Origin: Bacteroidota bacterium
GTDB taxonomy: Bacteria > Bacteroidota > Bacteroidia > Chitinophagales > Chitinophagaceae
NCBI GenBank assembly: GCA_023386395.1
Contig: JAEWJV010000553.1
Location: 1 to 8,766, forward strand
Reading direction: 5' to 3'
DNA length: 8,766 bases
Shown: in pieces, positions 1 to 5,794 of the stretch
How positions within the stretch are numbered: position 1 is the first letter of the stretch
Layout: each line of letters begins with the position of its first letter
Program-made: the position numbers and the translations under genes
Notes under the pieces: model-generated
The model's input: the letters and a program-made list of their open reading frames with translations, nothing else
Database searches by the model: none
Told to the model about the DNA's origin: nothing

Positions 1-2
1 CT

Positions 3-1829
3 GTAAACATTAGCAGGTACAAGGGACAAGACACTTTTGTGATAACACAAAATACCGGCGGCTGGCTTCTAAATATAGATAGCGGCCTTGATGCCCAACA
101 TCCTTTGGTGTTTATCAATGGGAGCGGGAAGAAAATAACTGTTACCAACGGACTTGCTATGGAAAATTGCCGGCATGTTAAAATACTTGGATTCGGTAGT
201 GACAGTGCATATGGATTTGAATTTGTTGGCAACGGTTTTAATGTTCCCGGAAATATTCAGGGGATGGAAAACGATATAACAATTGAAGGCTGCAGGTTTA
301 CACATGGCGGACAAGGACCGCTTTGGATAAAAGAAGAAGCCCCTCATGCTTGCGATTTCTATAACTACTGGCATGATAAAGGTGTGGCAGATTCTCTTAA
401 ATATGGAGTAATTTCTAACTACCTCGCACCCAACTACCAAGACAGTATTTGGGTAAGACATTGTTGGATTGATTCTTCTGGCGGAGATACTTATTTGGGA
501 AGTACAGGAACTATTCATGGCCGGGATGCCGTTCCGTGCTTGGGTAATACCACACCTCCTACAATGCAAGCCAGGAATTTCCATTTTGATTCTAATTATG
601 TGAATTATACAGGTCGTAGCGGGGTACAGCTTTCTCTTGCGGTAGGTGGTACAAATACTATCATAGGTAATATCATTACAAATTCAGGATATGAATATCC
701 GGAGACACATAGTAGTGCCAGTCAATTTCAAGGTGCTGGCATAAGAACCGGAAGCGGGGATGTTAATACAGAAGTTGCTTTTAATACAGTTAAATATACT
801 AACCTGTATAATTATGATATCGAAGAACCAGACATAAATTTCCATGACAATTTTGGTGATAGTTGTGCCTATGTTATTTACCATGGCTCCCCTTATTACG
901 GAGGACAAGCATTGCCGAGTGCGATATTTTCCGCAGCGGATGCAACCAGTAATCCAACTATCATAAAAAATAATATAATGGGCTTTAACTCAGCAAGCAA
1001 TTCCCCTAACGGAGGAGGGGAACAGGGTACTACGCTCGCTGTATACGGAGGAAGCAAGTTCGCCAGTTCCGGCAATTTAGCTTGTGGCAATCAACAATTA
1101 ATAAGAAGTGGGAGTAGCATTTCCTATATAAATGTAAGTCCAACTGTACTTTCAACTCCGTTTAACTATACCGACTGCAGTGTATCAACTTGCCCAGGTA
1201 TTTATGATACAGCCAATAATAATAATTTCGCACATGCAGTTCAGATTCCTTTAAATACGGCTGTAAAAGGCACTATTAACTCTGTTACGGATAAAGACTT
1301 TTATAAATTCAATATTTTCTCCACAACATCGGTTTCGATAACCTTAACTACATTACCCAGGAACTATAATCTATTCTTGTATGACAGTGCCCAAAATCTT
1401 ATCGATTCTTCAAAAAATACAGGAACGACAGATGAAGAAATTGATACGAGCTTACCTGTGGGTGTTTATTATGTAAAAGTTGTTAACCCCTCAGTCTTGT
1501 ATGATGGTTCTAACTGCTATACACTGGAAGTTGCAACCTCGTCCATGTTAGCAGCAAAAGCCGGTAATCCAATCGATAAAAGCAGCAACACTTTTCGGCT
1601 TTTCCCAAATCCTGTAAGTTCCAATCTAAAGATCTATACCAGTAAAGTAATATCAGAAAATCTACTGATTAGAATTGTTGATATCTATGGGAAGGTTCGT
1701 CTATCGCAAAAGGTTACGGGTACCTATACCGATTTTAATGTTAATATGCTTAGTTCCGGAACTTATTTCGTAGTTATTTTAAACGAAAATGGCGATAAAG
1801 TTTTCAAAGGTAAATTTCTTAAAAACTAA
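3..1829 (+). CDS. T9SS-secreted beta-helix protein with PPC and C-terminal sorting domain (5' partial)
   Basis: The reading frame is open to the left window edge, so the start is missing. A GTG at 39 is the first start-like codon, but the same frame continues upstream to position 3 without a stop. 608 residues are visible. Residues 1 to about 390 are rich in short beta and Asn/Gly turns (e.g. IIGNIITNSG, FDSNYVNYTG, IKNNIMGFN), as expected for a right-handed parallel beta-helix of the pectate-lyase-like kind. No catalytic residues can be assigned, so a polysaccharide-binding or lyase role is only a guess. Residues about 397-512 look like a pre-peptidase C-terminal (PPC) beta-sandwich, with DKDFYKF, YNLFLYDS and GVYYVKV. 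Residues 531-608 start with FRLFPNP and end in KVFKGKFLKN, a type A T9SS sorting domain that directs export through the outer membrane and is normally cleaved there. The gene faces away from the rest of the locus and is closed by the hairpin at 1868-1905; it is probably a host gene bordering the accessory region. Confidence 0.88.
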   Translation, partial: VNISRYKGQDTFVITQNTGGWLLNIDSGLDAQHPLVFINGSGKKITVTNGLAMENCRHVKILGFGSDSAYGFEFVGNGFNVPGNIQGMENDITIEGCRFTHGGQGPLWIKEEAPHACDFYNYWHDKGVADSLKYGVISNYLAPNYQDSIWVRHCWIDSSGGDTYLGSTGTIHGRDAVPCLGNTTPPTMQARNFHFDSNYVNYTGRSGVQLSLAVGGTNTIIGNIITNSGYEYPETHSSASQFQGAGIRTGSGDVNTEVAFNTVKYTNLYNYDIEEPDINFHDNFGDSCAYVIYHGSPYYGGQALPSAIFSAADATSNPTIIKNNIMGFNSASNSPNGGGEQGTTLAVYGGSKFASSGNLACGNQQLIRSGSSISYINVSPTVLSTPFNYTDCSVSTCPGIYDTANNNNFAHAVQIPLNTAVKGTINSVTDKDFYKFNIFSTTSVSITLTTLPRNYNLFLYDSAQNLIDSSKNTGTTDEEIDTSLPVGVYYVKVVNPSVLYDGSNCYTLEVATSSMLAAKAGNPIDKSSNTFRLFPNPVSSNLKIYTSKVISENLLIRIVDIYGKVRLSQKVTGTYTDFNVNMLSSGTYFVVILNENGDKVFKGKFLKN

Positions 1830-1867
1830 GCTCTGAAGGATATCTAAAAATTAAATATGCTGGCTGC

Positions 1868-1905
1868 AAAAGAGGCTGTTTCAAAAACAAGAAGCAGCCT
1901 CTTTT
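1868..1905 (+). terminator. Rho-independent terminator after the T9SS cargo gene
   Basis: AAAAGAGGCTG (1868-1878) is perfectly complementary to CAGCCTCTTTT (1895-1905). The stem extends inward by TTTC/GAAG with one G-U pair, leaving an 8-nt A-rich loop, and a T run follows. It starts 38 nt after the stop codon. Because the stem has A and T tails on both sides it can also act on minus-strand transcripts coming from the rhs remnants. Confidence 0.88.
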
Positions 1906-1906
1906 T

Positions 1907-2006
1907 ATAATAGTCAGGCTATTGCCTGCAAATTGGTAAGGTTTAATTCGGGATATTGTTTTTGTGAAGGATCAACAGATAAAAATCTTACAACTTTTGG
2001 GTCATA
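1907..2006 (-). pseudogene. rhs core remnant A
   Basis: Read on the minus strand from 2006, the sequence gives YDPKVVRFLSVDPSQKQYPEL and then, after a frame change, PYQFAGNSLTIIK. This is the conserved Rhs-repeat-associated core box that precedes the variable tip. It is only about 100 bp long, is frameshifted, lacks any start, and runs directly into the hairpin at 1868-1905. It follows the variable region of remnant B without a gap, which suggests an old orphan core-plus-tip cassette whose tip has been lost. Confidence 0.75.
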
Positions 2007-2640
2007 AGGCTAACAGCTATTCCTTCGCCGATTGGTGCAACTGAAGATGCGATATCAAAACTTGTTTGTATGTTAAACGCAACAACTTTCGATGTTCCAG
2101 CAGCTATTTTTAAATTAGCCTGTATGTTATTTATATGATCTAGTCTTTTTCAACACCTTCTGGTACATTGTTATGTTACGAAGTTTGTTGAGTTGAATAA
2201 CTACCTTTTGTTCTATTCCTGATTTTAAGGTTCTCACTCCAGTTGGATCACCAAACTTCCATCTCAACCAAATATCAAAAATTAAATGGTATCCTGCCAT
2301 TTCTAATCCATCTCTATCAATACCAAAAATCGGACTATTACTTGCAAACTGGTATGGAGTAAGTTCAGGATACTTAGGAGCAAGTGGATCAACAGATAAA
2401 AACCTTACAACCCTTGGGTCATATATTCTAAAGCCGTAATCATACTGGTTGCCCTCTCCTTTAATTTAACCTCGTTGTCTTTTTCTTTACCGTTAAACCC
2501 ATACCTGTAAGAACTGCTTGATAAAGCTGTGAAAGAGCGTCCCGGCATTGTCATGCCGCCGACTGAATAATCTTACCCAACTTTTTTCTAACGGTATCAC
2601 CTTTTCTAATACCTGCAGCTTAAAAAATTCAAAGAGCTTT
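2007..2640 (-). pseudogene. rhs core plus variable-tip remnant B
   Basis: Minus-strand translation gives KLFE at about 2628-2639, then after a frame change MTMPGRSFTALSSSSYRYG, then FNGKEKDNEVK. After another frame change it gives GEGNQYDYGFRIYDPRVV, RFLSVDPLAPKYPELTPYQF and DRDGLE. Each segment matches the intact rhs gene at the right end of the window. Past the core it runs through FDIWLRWKFGDP into a variable region with a stop at 2127, and coding-like sequence continues in another frame (NIQANLKIAAGTSKVVAFN ... APIGEGIAVS) to 2007. There are at least three frame breaks and no start codon, so it is dead. The segment WLRWKFG resembles WLSWKLG at the same place in the intact gene, so the two tips probably began alike. 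Confidence 0.82.
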
Positions 2641-2669
2641 TAATATTCACTCTTGCCACAAAATAAAAT

Positions 2670-3050
2670 TTATCTTCCTTCCAAGCCATGCTTTCTAAAA
2701 ATTTTGTCTGCGTCATTAATGATTGCATCCAGTTTCTCTTTATCATAAAAATTATGTTCTCTTAAAGCTGCAAGCATTATTTTAAGCTCATTAATTTCTT
2801 CTACCGATGCTTTATAATCTATTTGTTCAAGTCCTTTCCTGATTGCATTTGCAACATGATTTTTCACCTGGATAAAAGCACTGTAGTAATCATGCTCTTT
2901 CTGCTCTTTCGATTTTCCCCAAAGCGGGTCGTTAAGATGCCATCCTGCTTTCTCCATTCTTCTGTAAATGTCTGCATCAGCACCTTTAACACCATGACGG
3001 CCGCAGTTATAAACACGACGTAATAAAAATTCATAATCCATTGCTTCCAT
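2670..3050 (-). CDS. Hypothetical 126-aa helical protein
   Basis: I do not recognise this protein. The ATG at 3050 (MEAMDYEFLL) is preferred over the upstream TTG at 3095 and ATG at 3089, because a good promoter ends only 14 nt before 3050 and its -33 TTG is that upstream TTG; ATG 3041 is an alternative. The protein is soluble and charged, with no signal peptide or membrane segment. A Cys/His/Gly-containing stretch (residues about 10-20, VYNCGRHGVKG) is followed by a Trp-rich segment (GWHLNDPLWG), and the second half is predicted helical. It lies 30 nt upstream of rhs remnant B on the same strand. It could be a surviving immunity gene from a lost rhs cassette or an unrelated orphan; position is the only evidence. 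Confidence 0.6.
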   Translation of the reverse strand: MEAMDYEFLLRRVYNCGRHGVKGADADIYRRMEKAGWHLNDPLWGKSKEQKEHDYYSAFIQVKNHVANAIRKGLEQIDYKASVEEINELKIMLAALREHNFYDKEKLDAIINDADKIFRKHGLEGR

Positions 3051-3064
3051 AATATTTTTTTTCG

Positions 3065-3095
3065 CAAAGTTATTTTGCCGGTAAAGCATAAGCAA
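3065..3095 (-). promoter_or_regulatory. Bacteroidota-type promoter for the 126-aa gene
   Basis: On the minus strand TTG (3095-3093) is separated by 20 nt from TAACTTTG (3072-3065), an exact match to the TAnnTTTG -7 box with spacing in the accepted range. It sits 14 nt before the ATG at 3050, giving a very short leader. Confidence 0.6.
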
Positions 3096-3180
3096 TAAAA
3101 CCTATCAACAGTACTTATCAACACTTGCCCAGAAGGCCTACCAACATTTACATAACATGTAGATATAGATTCGCTGACGC

Positions 3181-3221
3181 AAAAGCCATGATGTTATTTT
3201 ATTTTTTATGCCATGGCTTTT
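3181..3221. repeat. 10-bp perfect inverted repeat, possible bidirectional terminator
   Basis: AAAAGCCATG (3181-3190) pairs exactly with CATGGCTTTT (3212-3221) across a 21-nt A/T-rich loop. The A and T tails on the arms fit a two-way terminator, but the T tract is short (4 nt) and the loop long. It lies upstream of the 126-aa gene with no gene clearly ending at it, so it could also be the end of a lost element. Confidence 0.4.
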
Positions 3222-3454
3222 CCTATAATCATATTATGTAAAGTAGGCGCACATGACCGACGCTTCTTTATCAGCTACAGTACAGGCGGCGCGCCGATGG
3301 CTTTTGTTTTTCAATCAACTGCTGTAATGGCTTGGCACATCATCATCAATAAATTATTGCACGGCATCTGTAGTAATACTATTGAGCTTTTATCTATGCA
3401 ATCATTCATTGCTGTTGATGATTGATGATAATAATGCTGGTGAAAGAAAAATTA
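3222..3454. other. Gene-free stretch with a small GC-rich palindromic island
   Basis: No convincing reading frame is present on either strand. Around 3245-3310 the sequence is clearly more GC-rich than its surroundings and contains the 10-bp palindrome CGGCGCGCCG (3287-3296). The rest is A/T-rich with repeated ATC/GAT triplets at 3339-3352 and 3416-3430. I see no function. Confidence 0.4.
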
Positions 3455-3607
3455 TTACCTGCAATGCAGGATGTGCGGTAAAATTTCTTCCAACAGTTGT
3501 ATTATAACTAATGCAAGCTGCAGGTAGAACAATAGCTTTTGTTCTTTGTTCGCATCATTTCTGCTCTTTGTTTTAGCTGCTTTCTTTTTTTGTTTTTTAT
3601 TAGGCAT
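3455..3607 (-). CDS. Small 50-aa basic protein with one hydrophobic helix
   Basis: The frame starts at ATG 3607-3605 with GGAG about 5 nt upstream, an unusually clear Shine-Dalgarno for this phylum, and a strong promoter lies about 40 nt further up. The product begins MPNKKQKKKAAKTKSR, a very basic tail, followed from residue 25 by an uninterrupted hydrophobic helix (LLFYLQLALVIIQLLEEIL), and ends at residue 50. Such a layout suggests association with membrane or nucleic acid, or a small toxin-like peptide, but no family is recognised. It stands alone, with no partner gene nearby on the same transcript. Confidence 0.5.
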   Translation of the reverse strand: MPNKKQKKKAAKTKSRNDANKEQKLLFYLQLALVIIQLLEEILPHILHCR

Positions 3608-3654
3608 AAGGGCTCCTTTTTTAAGTAGCTCCCATTATGCCCGGCAAGCCGTCA

Positions 3655-3685
3655 CAAAAGTATTTTTCATTTTTAAAGGCAAAAA
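3655..3685 (-). promoter_or_regulatory. Bacteroidota-type promoter for the 50-aa gene
   Basis: On the minus strand TTTTTG (3685-3680), a 17-nt spacer, then TACTTTTG (3662-3655), an exact TAnnTTTG. It predicts a start near 3648 and a leader of about 40 nt that contains the Shine-Dalgarno of the small gene. Confidence 0.6.
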
Positions 3686-4024
3686 GGACAGTGAAAAAAG
3701 GCAGCCTTTGTAAATCTTGCTGGTAAAGAGTTTCAAAAAATCTTTACGCGATTTGTCCCATTGATGAAGGGTGAAGGAATAAAAACAGCAGCGCAAAAAA
3801 ATATAAATGATAAGCTGTACTGATGCTGATTAATGATTTAGTGCTGACGGTTGTTCAACTGCTGATGTTTTATTCTATCGCTTCATACCTGTACTGTCGC
3901 CGGTGTGCGCCGGTTCATGCACGGCTGCAACACAAAAGGGCAGCAATCGCACCGGCTTTGTGTGCTGGCTTGCTGCAAGCCGTGCTGTGCGGTGGGTCAT
4001 GGGTTTCTTATATTTGTTTCATCA
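3686..4024. other. Gene-free stretch with a structured GC-rich island (about 3898-4004)
   Basis: No supported gene. The segment 3898-4004 is GC-rich in A/T-rich DNA and is full of inverted repeats: GCCGGT (3899-3904) with ACCGGC (3951-3956); GCACGGCT (3919-3926) with AGCCGTGC (3978-3985); ACACAAA (3930-3936) with TTTGTGT (3957-3963); and the hairpin GGCTTG-CTG-CAAGCC (3967-3981). Several of these exclude each other. It may be a dispersed palindromic repeat or a structured RNA. Frames through it are Cys/Ala/Arg-rich and unlike real proteins. Confidence 0.4.
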
Positions 4025-4243
4025 ATGGATTTTCTAAAAGACATATTCATTAATCTTCTTTCTGATGCCATCTGGGCTTTGGGCGGCTTCTTATTTGCCC
4101 GCTTTGTCTTTTTAAAAAAATTAAGGGGTTCGATTACTGTACCATCAGGTATAGCTGACGAGACTCGAACCCGTTTAAAAAAAAAATCACATAGTTGTGA
4201 TTTGCTTTCAAAAAAAATTCGGATGTCTATCTTTATAGTATAA
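4025..4243 (+). CDS. Doubtful 72-aa ORF with an N-terminal membrane segment
   Basis: From ATG 4025 the first 35 residues (MDFLKDIFINLLSDAIW ...) look like a genuine N-terminal membrane anchor ending in LKKLRG. A TAnnTTTG box (TATATTTG, 4009-4016) lies just before it but has no TTG at proper spacing. The second half, from about residue 36, runs through the inverted repeat at 4126-4172 and then the antisense of a terminator, so it is probably not original coding sequence. The likely reading is a 5' gene fragment fused to unrelated DNA. A longer in-frame start at 3905 passes through the GC-rich island and is not credible. Confidence 0.3.
   Translation: MDFLKDIFINLLSDAIWALGGFLFARFVFLKKLRGSITVPSGIADETRTRLKKKSHSCDLLSKKIRMSIFIV
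4126..4172. repeat. Inverted repeat with a tRNA T-arm-like sequence
   Basis: GGGTTCGA (4126-4133) and TCGAACCC (4165-4172) are a perfect 8-bp inverted repeat 31 nt apart. Read on the minus strand, the right arm gives ACGGG-TTCGAGT-CTCGT, a 5-bp stem (one G-U) with a 7-nt loop of the TTCRANY type, i.e. a T-arm, followed by CAGCTAT-A where an acceptor strand and discriminator would sit. The rest of a tRNA is absent. This could be the 3' tRNA end left at an integration site, or chance. Confidence 0.35.
4177..4203 (-). terminator. Minus-strand intrinsic terminator
   Basis: On the minus strand AAATCACA-ACTA-TGTGATTT forms an 8-bp perfect stem with a 4-nt loop, followed at once by a run of T ending at 4177. 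It would stop transcripts coming from the sigma operon side. Confidence 0.65.
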
Positions 4244-4276
4244 AAAATCTAATAAAATAGTATTTAGTTTCTTTAC

Positions 4277-4304
4277 AAAAAAAGCACATGCCTATAATAT
4301 GTGC
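4277..4304 (-). terminator. Minus-strand intrinsic terminator, probable end of the XRE-sigma transcript
   Basis: On the minus strand GCACAT (4304-4299), a 9-nt loop, then ATGTGC (4289-4284) and seven T. The stem is only 6 bp, but the T tract is immediate. It is the first terminator downstream of the sigma gene, about 470 nt past its stop, with the rhs remnant in between. Confidence 0.55.
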
Positions 4305-4430
4305 CAATTGGTTCGCATGGCTGAACTTTTTATATCATCAGCTATCGTCCCCTGCCTCTAAAAACACGCTGAACGATGTCTTTAAATGTCATGATTTTTC
4401 TTCATCGTATTGCTTAAATTCTATCTTATT

Positions 4431-4523
4431 TCTCGCCGGTGGGGCATCAATCACAGCGATATCAGCAGGATTGAAAACGGCAAGCTAAACATAGAGTTCT
4501 TTACGATGGTTAAACTGGCTGCC
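4431..4523 (+). pseudogene. Fragment of an XRE-family helix-turn-helix gene
   Basis: The plus-strand frame reads RRWGINHSDISRIENGKL and then NIEFFTMVKLAA. This is the second half of an XRE/Cro HTH domain: turn, recognition helix (HSDISRIENGK) and fourth helix (FFTMVKLAA). Helices 1 and 2 are missing upstream, where the same frame reaches a stop at 4392-4394. At 4523 it passes directly into antisense rhs sequence. It is therefore a scrap of a third XRE gene, distinct in sequence from the two intact ones, joined end to end to an rhs fragment. Confidence 0.6.
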
Positions 4524-4775
4524 ATGCGGTTGCCCAAAGCATCTACCAATAGGTAATAACAGGCCCGTTATGTTTATAGATAGCCTTTATTTTTCCATAC
4601 ACATTCCAGGTAATGCTGTCAATGCTTTCCTTCTTGTCGCGAATAAGGTTTCCGATGGCGTCATAGCCATAGTTGTCAGCCACCTGGTTGTCATTATCAA
4701 CCGTGTATTTAGCGGGGCCTATGCTGTCGGTGATTGCCCATTATATCATAAGAATAATAGGTGGCGAAAAGAACA
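4524..4775 (-). pseudogene. rhs YD-repeat remnant C
   Basis: Minus-strand translation gives NVLFATYYSYDIMGN, then after a frame change WAITDSIGPAKYTVDND, NYGYDAIGNLIRDKK, SITWNVYGKIKAIYKHNGPV and ITYW, then a stop caused by a 1-nt deletion, then DALGNRM. These are YD repeats of the rhs shell. The last 49 nt (4524-4572) align with 8717-8766 of the intact gene at about 84% by hand count with one indel, so C corresponds to the part of an rhs gene just upstream of what the window shows on the right. It ends at the XRE fragment on one side and at the sigma stop codon on the other. Confidence 0.82.
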
Positions 4776-5321
4776 TTACACATTCACCAGCGCCGCTATA
4801 ATGATAACGCCCGGCACGCCAAGCTTTTTTCTTATAGCTTTTAGGCCGTTGAGCTTATGCTTCTTTACCGTATGGATGGAGATGTTCAGCCTGGCCGCTA
4901 CGGCTTTGCTGTCCAGCCCTTCTGTAAACAGTAGCTGCATTACGCGCCTTTGCTCCTTTGGCAGTTGCTGCAACGCTGCATATACTTCCCGCAAGACCTC
5001 TGCGCGTATTATCTCATTTTGTATGCAACCTTCGCTTTCATTTTGGTTGAAGTAAGCAAAGGCATATTGTCTGGCCGTGTTGCGTTTTTGCTGCTGCAAA
5101 TAATTTAAGCAGGCATTTTTTACGGCTATGTATAATACGGCCTTAATATTTTTATACTTACTAAAGTCGGGTTGTTTATGCCACAGCTTTATAAACACGT
5201 CTTCGGTTATATCGGCGGCGGCTTCTTCATTGTTTACCAAACGCCCGGCAAACAGGCATAGGGATGGGTAGTATTGGTAAAACACTTCTTTTACACTGCT
5301 ATGATTTAGCGGCTTATTCAT
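4776..5321 (-). CDS. ECF-family RNA polymerase sigma factor
   Basis: 181 residues, the usual length for Bacteroidota ECF sigma factors. Sigma region 2 lies at about 11-80 (YYPSLCLFAGRLVNNEEAA, DITEDVFIKLW, core binding and -10 recognition). Sigma region 4 lies at about 112-168 (LPKEQRRVMQLLFTEGL, then the HTH LNISIHTVKKHKLNGL). A hydrophobic C-terminal tail (VPGVIIIAALVNV) follows, common in this group. The ATG overlaps the end of the upstream XRE gene by 8 nt, so the two are probably translationally coupled. The usual downstream FecR-like anti-sigma and SusCD genes are absent; instead the stop codon abuts a dead rhs fragment. Regulation by a partner protein such as the coupled XRE protein is possible. 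The genes it controls are unknown. Confidence 0.9.
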   Translation of the reverse strand: MNKPLNHSSVKEVFYQYYPSLCLFAGRLVNNEEAAADITEDVFIKLWHKQPDFSKYKNIKAVLYIAVKNACLNYLQQQKRNTARQYAFAYFNQNESEGCIQNEIIRAEVLREVYAALQQLPKEQRRVMQLLFTEGLDSKAVAARLNISIHTVKKHKLNGLKAIRKKLGVPGVIIIAALVNV

Positions 5322-5676
5322 AAAGCAGCGCTGTTTGTTGGCTTAATGTTTTTATAAGCTTTACCAGTTCTGTATTCTGCTGTATTAAAAGCTCGTTCTG
5401 CGTTTGCAGGGCTGTAAGGGTGGCAGCAAGCTGTGCGGTGCTGTTACTGTCTTCTGCCTGTTTAAACACAATTACAGGCGTGCCTGCTGCCGGCAGGTGC
5501 TCTGCGCTTACGTTGTATAAGGCTGCTAATTTTTGGGCCTGTTCTGCGGTGAGCTTTAACGGGCTGGCCTCCAGCCTCGCATACGTGGCCTGGCTTATGC
5601 CCAGCACATCTTCCGCCACAAAAGCCTGTGTATAATCGTGTAACTCCCGCAATATCTTTAATGTGCCCGTTGCCAT
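5314..5676 (-). CDS. XRE-family regulator coupled to the sigma gene
   Basis: 120 residues. Residues 8-62 form a Cro/C1-type HTH (FVAEDVLGISQATYARLEAS, with recognition helix ISQATYARLE), followed by the usual LTAEQAQKLAALYNVSAEHL. Residues 80-115 form a Leu/Gln-rich coiled coil (LTALQTQNELLIQQNTELVK), likely for dimerisation or partner binding. The stop overlaps the sigma start by 8 nt, so they form one operon. The ATG at 5676 is chosen because the putative promoter lies just upstream. It is divergent from a second XRE gene and shares its control region. Role inferred: autoregulator of the switch, possibly also a binding partner of the sigma factor. Confidence 0.85.
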   Translation of the reverse strand: MATGTLKILRELHDYTQAFVAEDVLGISQATYARLEASPLKLTAEQAQKLAALYNVSAEHLPAAGTPVIVFKQAEDSNSTAQLAATLTALQTQNELLIQQNTELVKLIKTLSQQTALLYE

Positions 5677-5692
5677 AATGGTGCATGAGTTT

Positions 5693-5722
5693 CTAAATTA
5701 CCCTGCACCTTTGTTTAAACAA
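5693..5722 (-). promoter_or_regulatory. Putative promoter of the XRE-sigma operon
   Basis: On the minus strand TTG (5722-5720), a 19-nt spacer, then TAATTTAG (5700-5693), one mismatch from TAnnTTTG. The ATG follows about 16 nt later. It overlaps the promoter of the divergent gene. Confidence 0.45.
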
Positions 5723-5736
5723 CCCGCCTACCTTTG
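5711..5736 (+). promoter_or_regulatory. Putative promoter of the divergent XRE gene
   Basis: TACCTTTG (5729-5736) is an exact TAnnTTTG. TTG at 5711-5713 lies 15 nt upstream, shorter than the usual 17-23, so the -33 assignment is weak. Transcription would start near 5743, giving a leader of about 50 nt. Confidence 0.45.
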
Positions 5737-5742
5737 TATTGC

Positions 5743-5770
5743 ACAAGCAAACCGCTTGTATTTTACAAGC
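5743..5770. promoter_or_regulatory. Candidate operator with three ACAAGC half-sites
   Basis: ACAAGC (5743-5748), GCTTGT (5754-5759) and ACAAGC (5765-5770) form two overlapping perfect palindromes: ACAAGC-N5-GCTTGT and GCTTGTA-TTT-TACAAGC. The outer half-sites start 22 bp apart, two helical turns. The array begins right at the predicted start of the plus-strand XRE transcript, where a dimeric HTH repressor would block it. Which XRE protein binds is not visible. Confidence 0.55.
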
Positions 5771-5794
5771 TTAAAATATTGTAACATTGTACTT

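Noticed and set aside
69..584. Minus-strand ORF of 171 aa opposite the T9SS cargo gene
   Set aside because: Shadow of a well-supported beta-helix gene; composition and lack of motifs do not support it.
3691..3822. Plus-strand open stretch of about 40 codons (KKAAFVNLAGKEF ... MKGEGIKTAAQKN)
   Set aside because: Short, no credible start with a ribosome site, no recognisable family.
3823..4053. Plus-strand ORF of 76 aa, with a longer overlapping frame from 3905
   Set aside because: Most of it runs through the GC-rich inverted-repeat island and gives Cys/Arg/Ala-rich sequence without domain character. Only the part from ATG 4025 in the 3905 frame has a plausible protein start.
4389..4484. Minus-strand frame reading VFNPADIAVIDAPPARNKIE and onward to KQYDEEKS, which looks coding
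   Set aside because: It lies antisense to the XRE fragment at 4431-4523, which is a better match to a known fold, and has no start. At most the part below 4430 could be a separate scrap; not enough to annotate.
4570..5055. Plus-strand ORF of 161 aa
   Set aside because: Antisense shadow of the rhs remnant and the sigma factor gene; no domain of its own.
5663..5794. 44-residue upstream extension of the plus-strand XRE gene
   Set aside because: It would translate the promoter and operator region; conserved family sequence begins only after ATG 5795.
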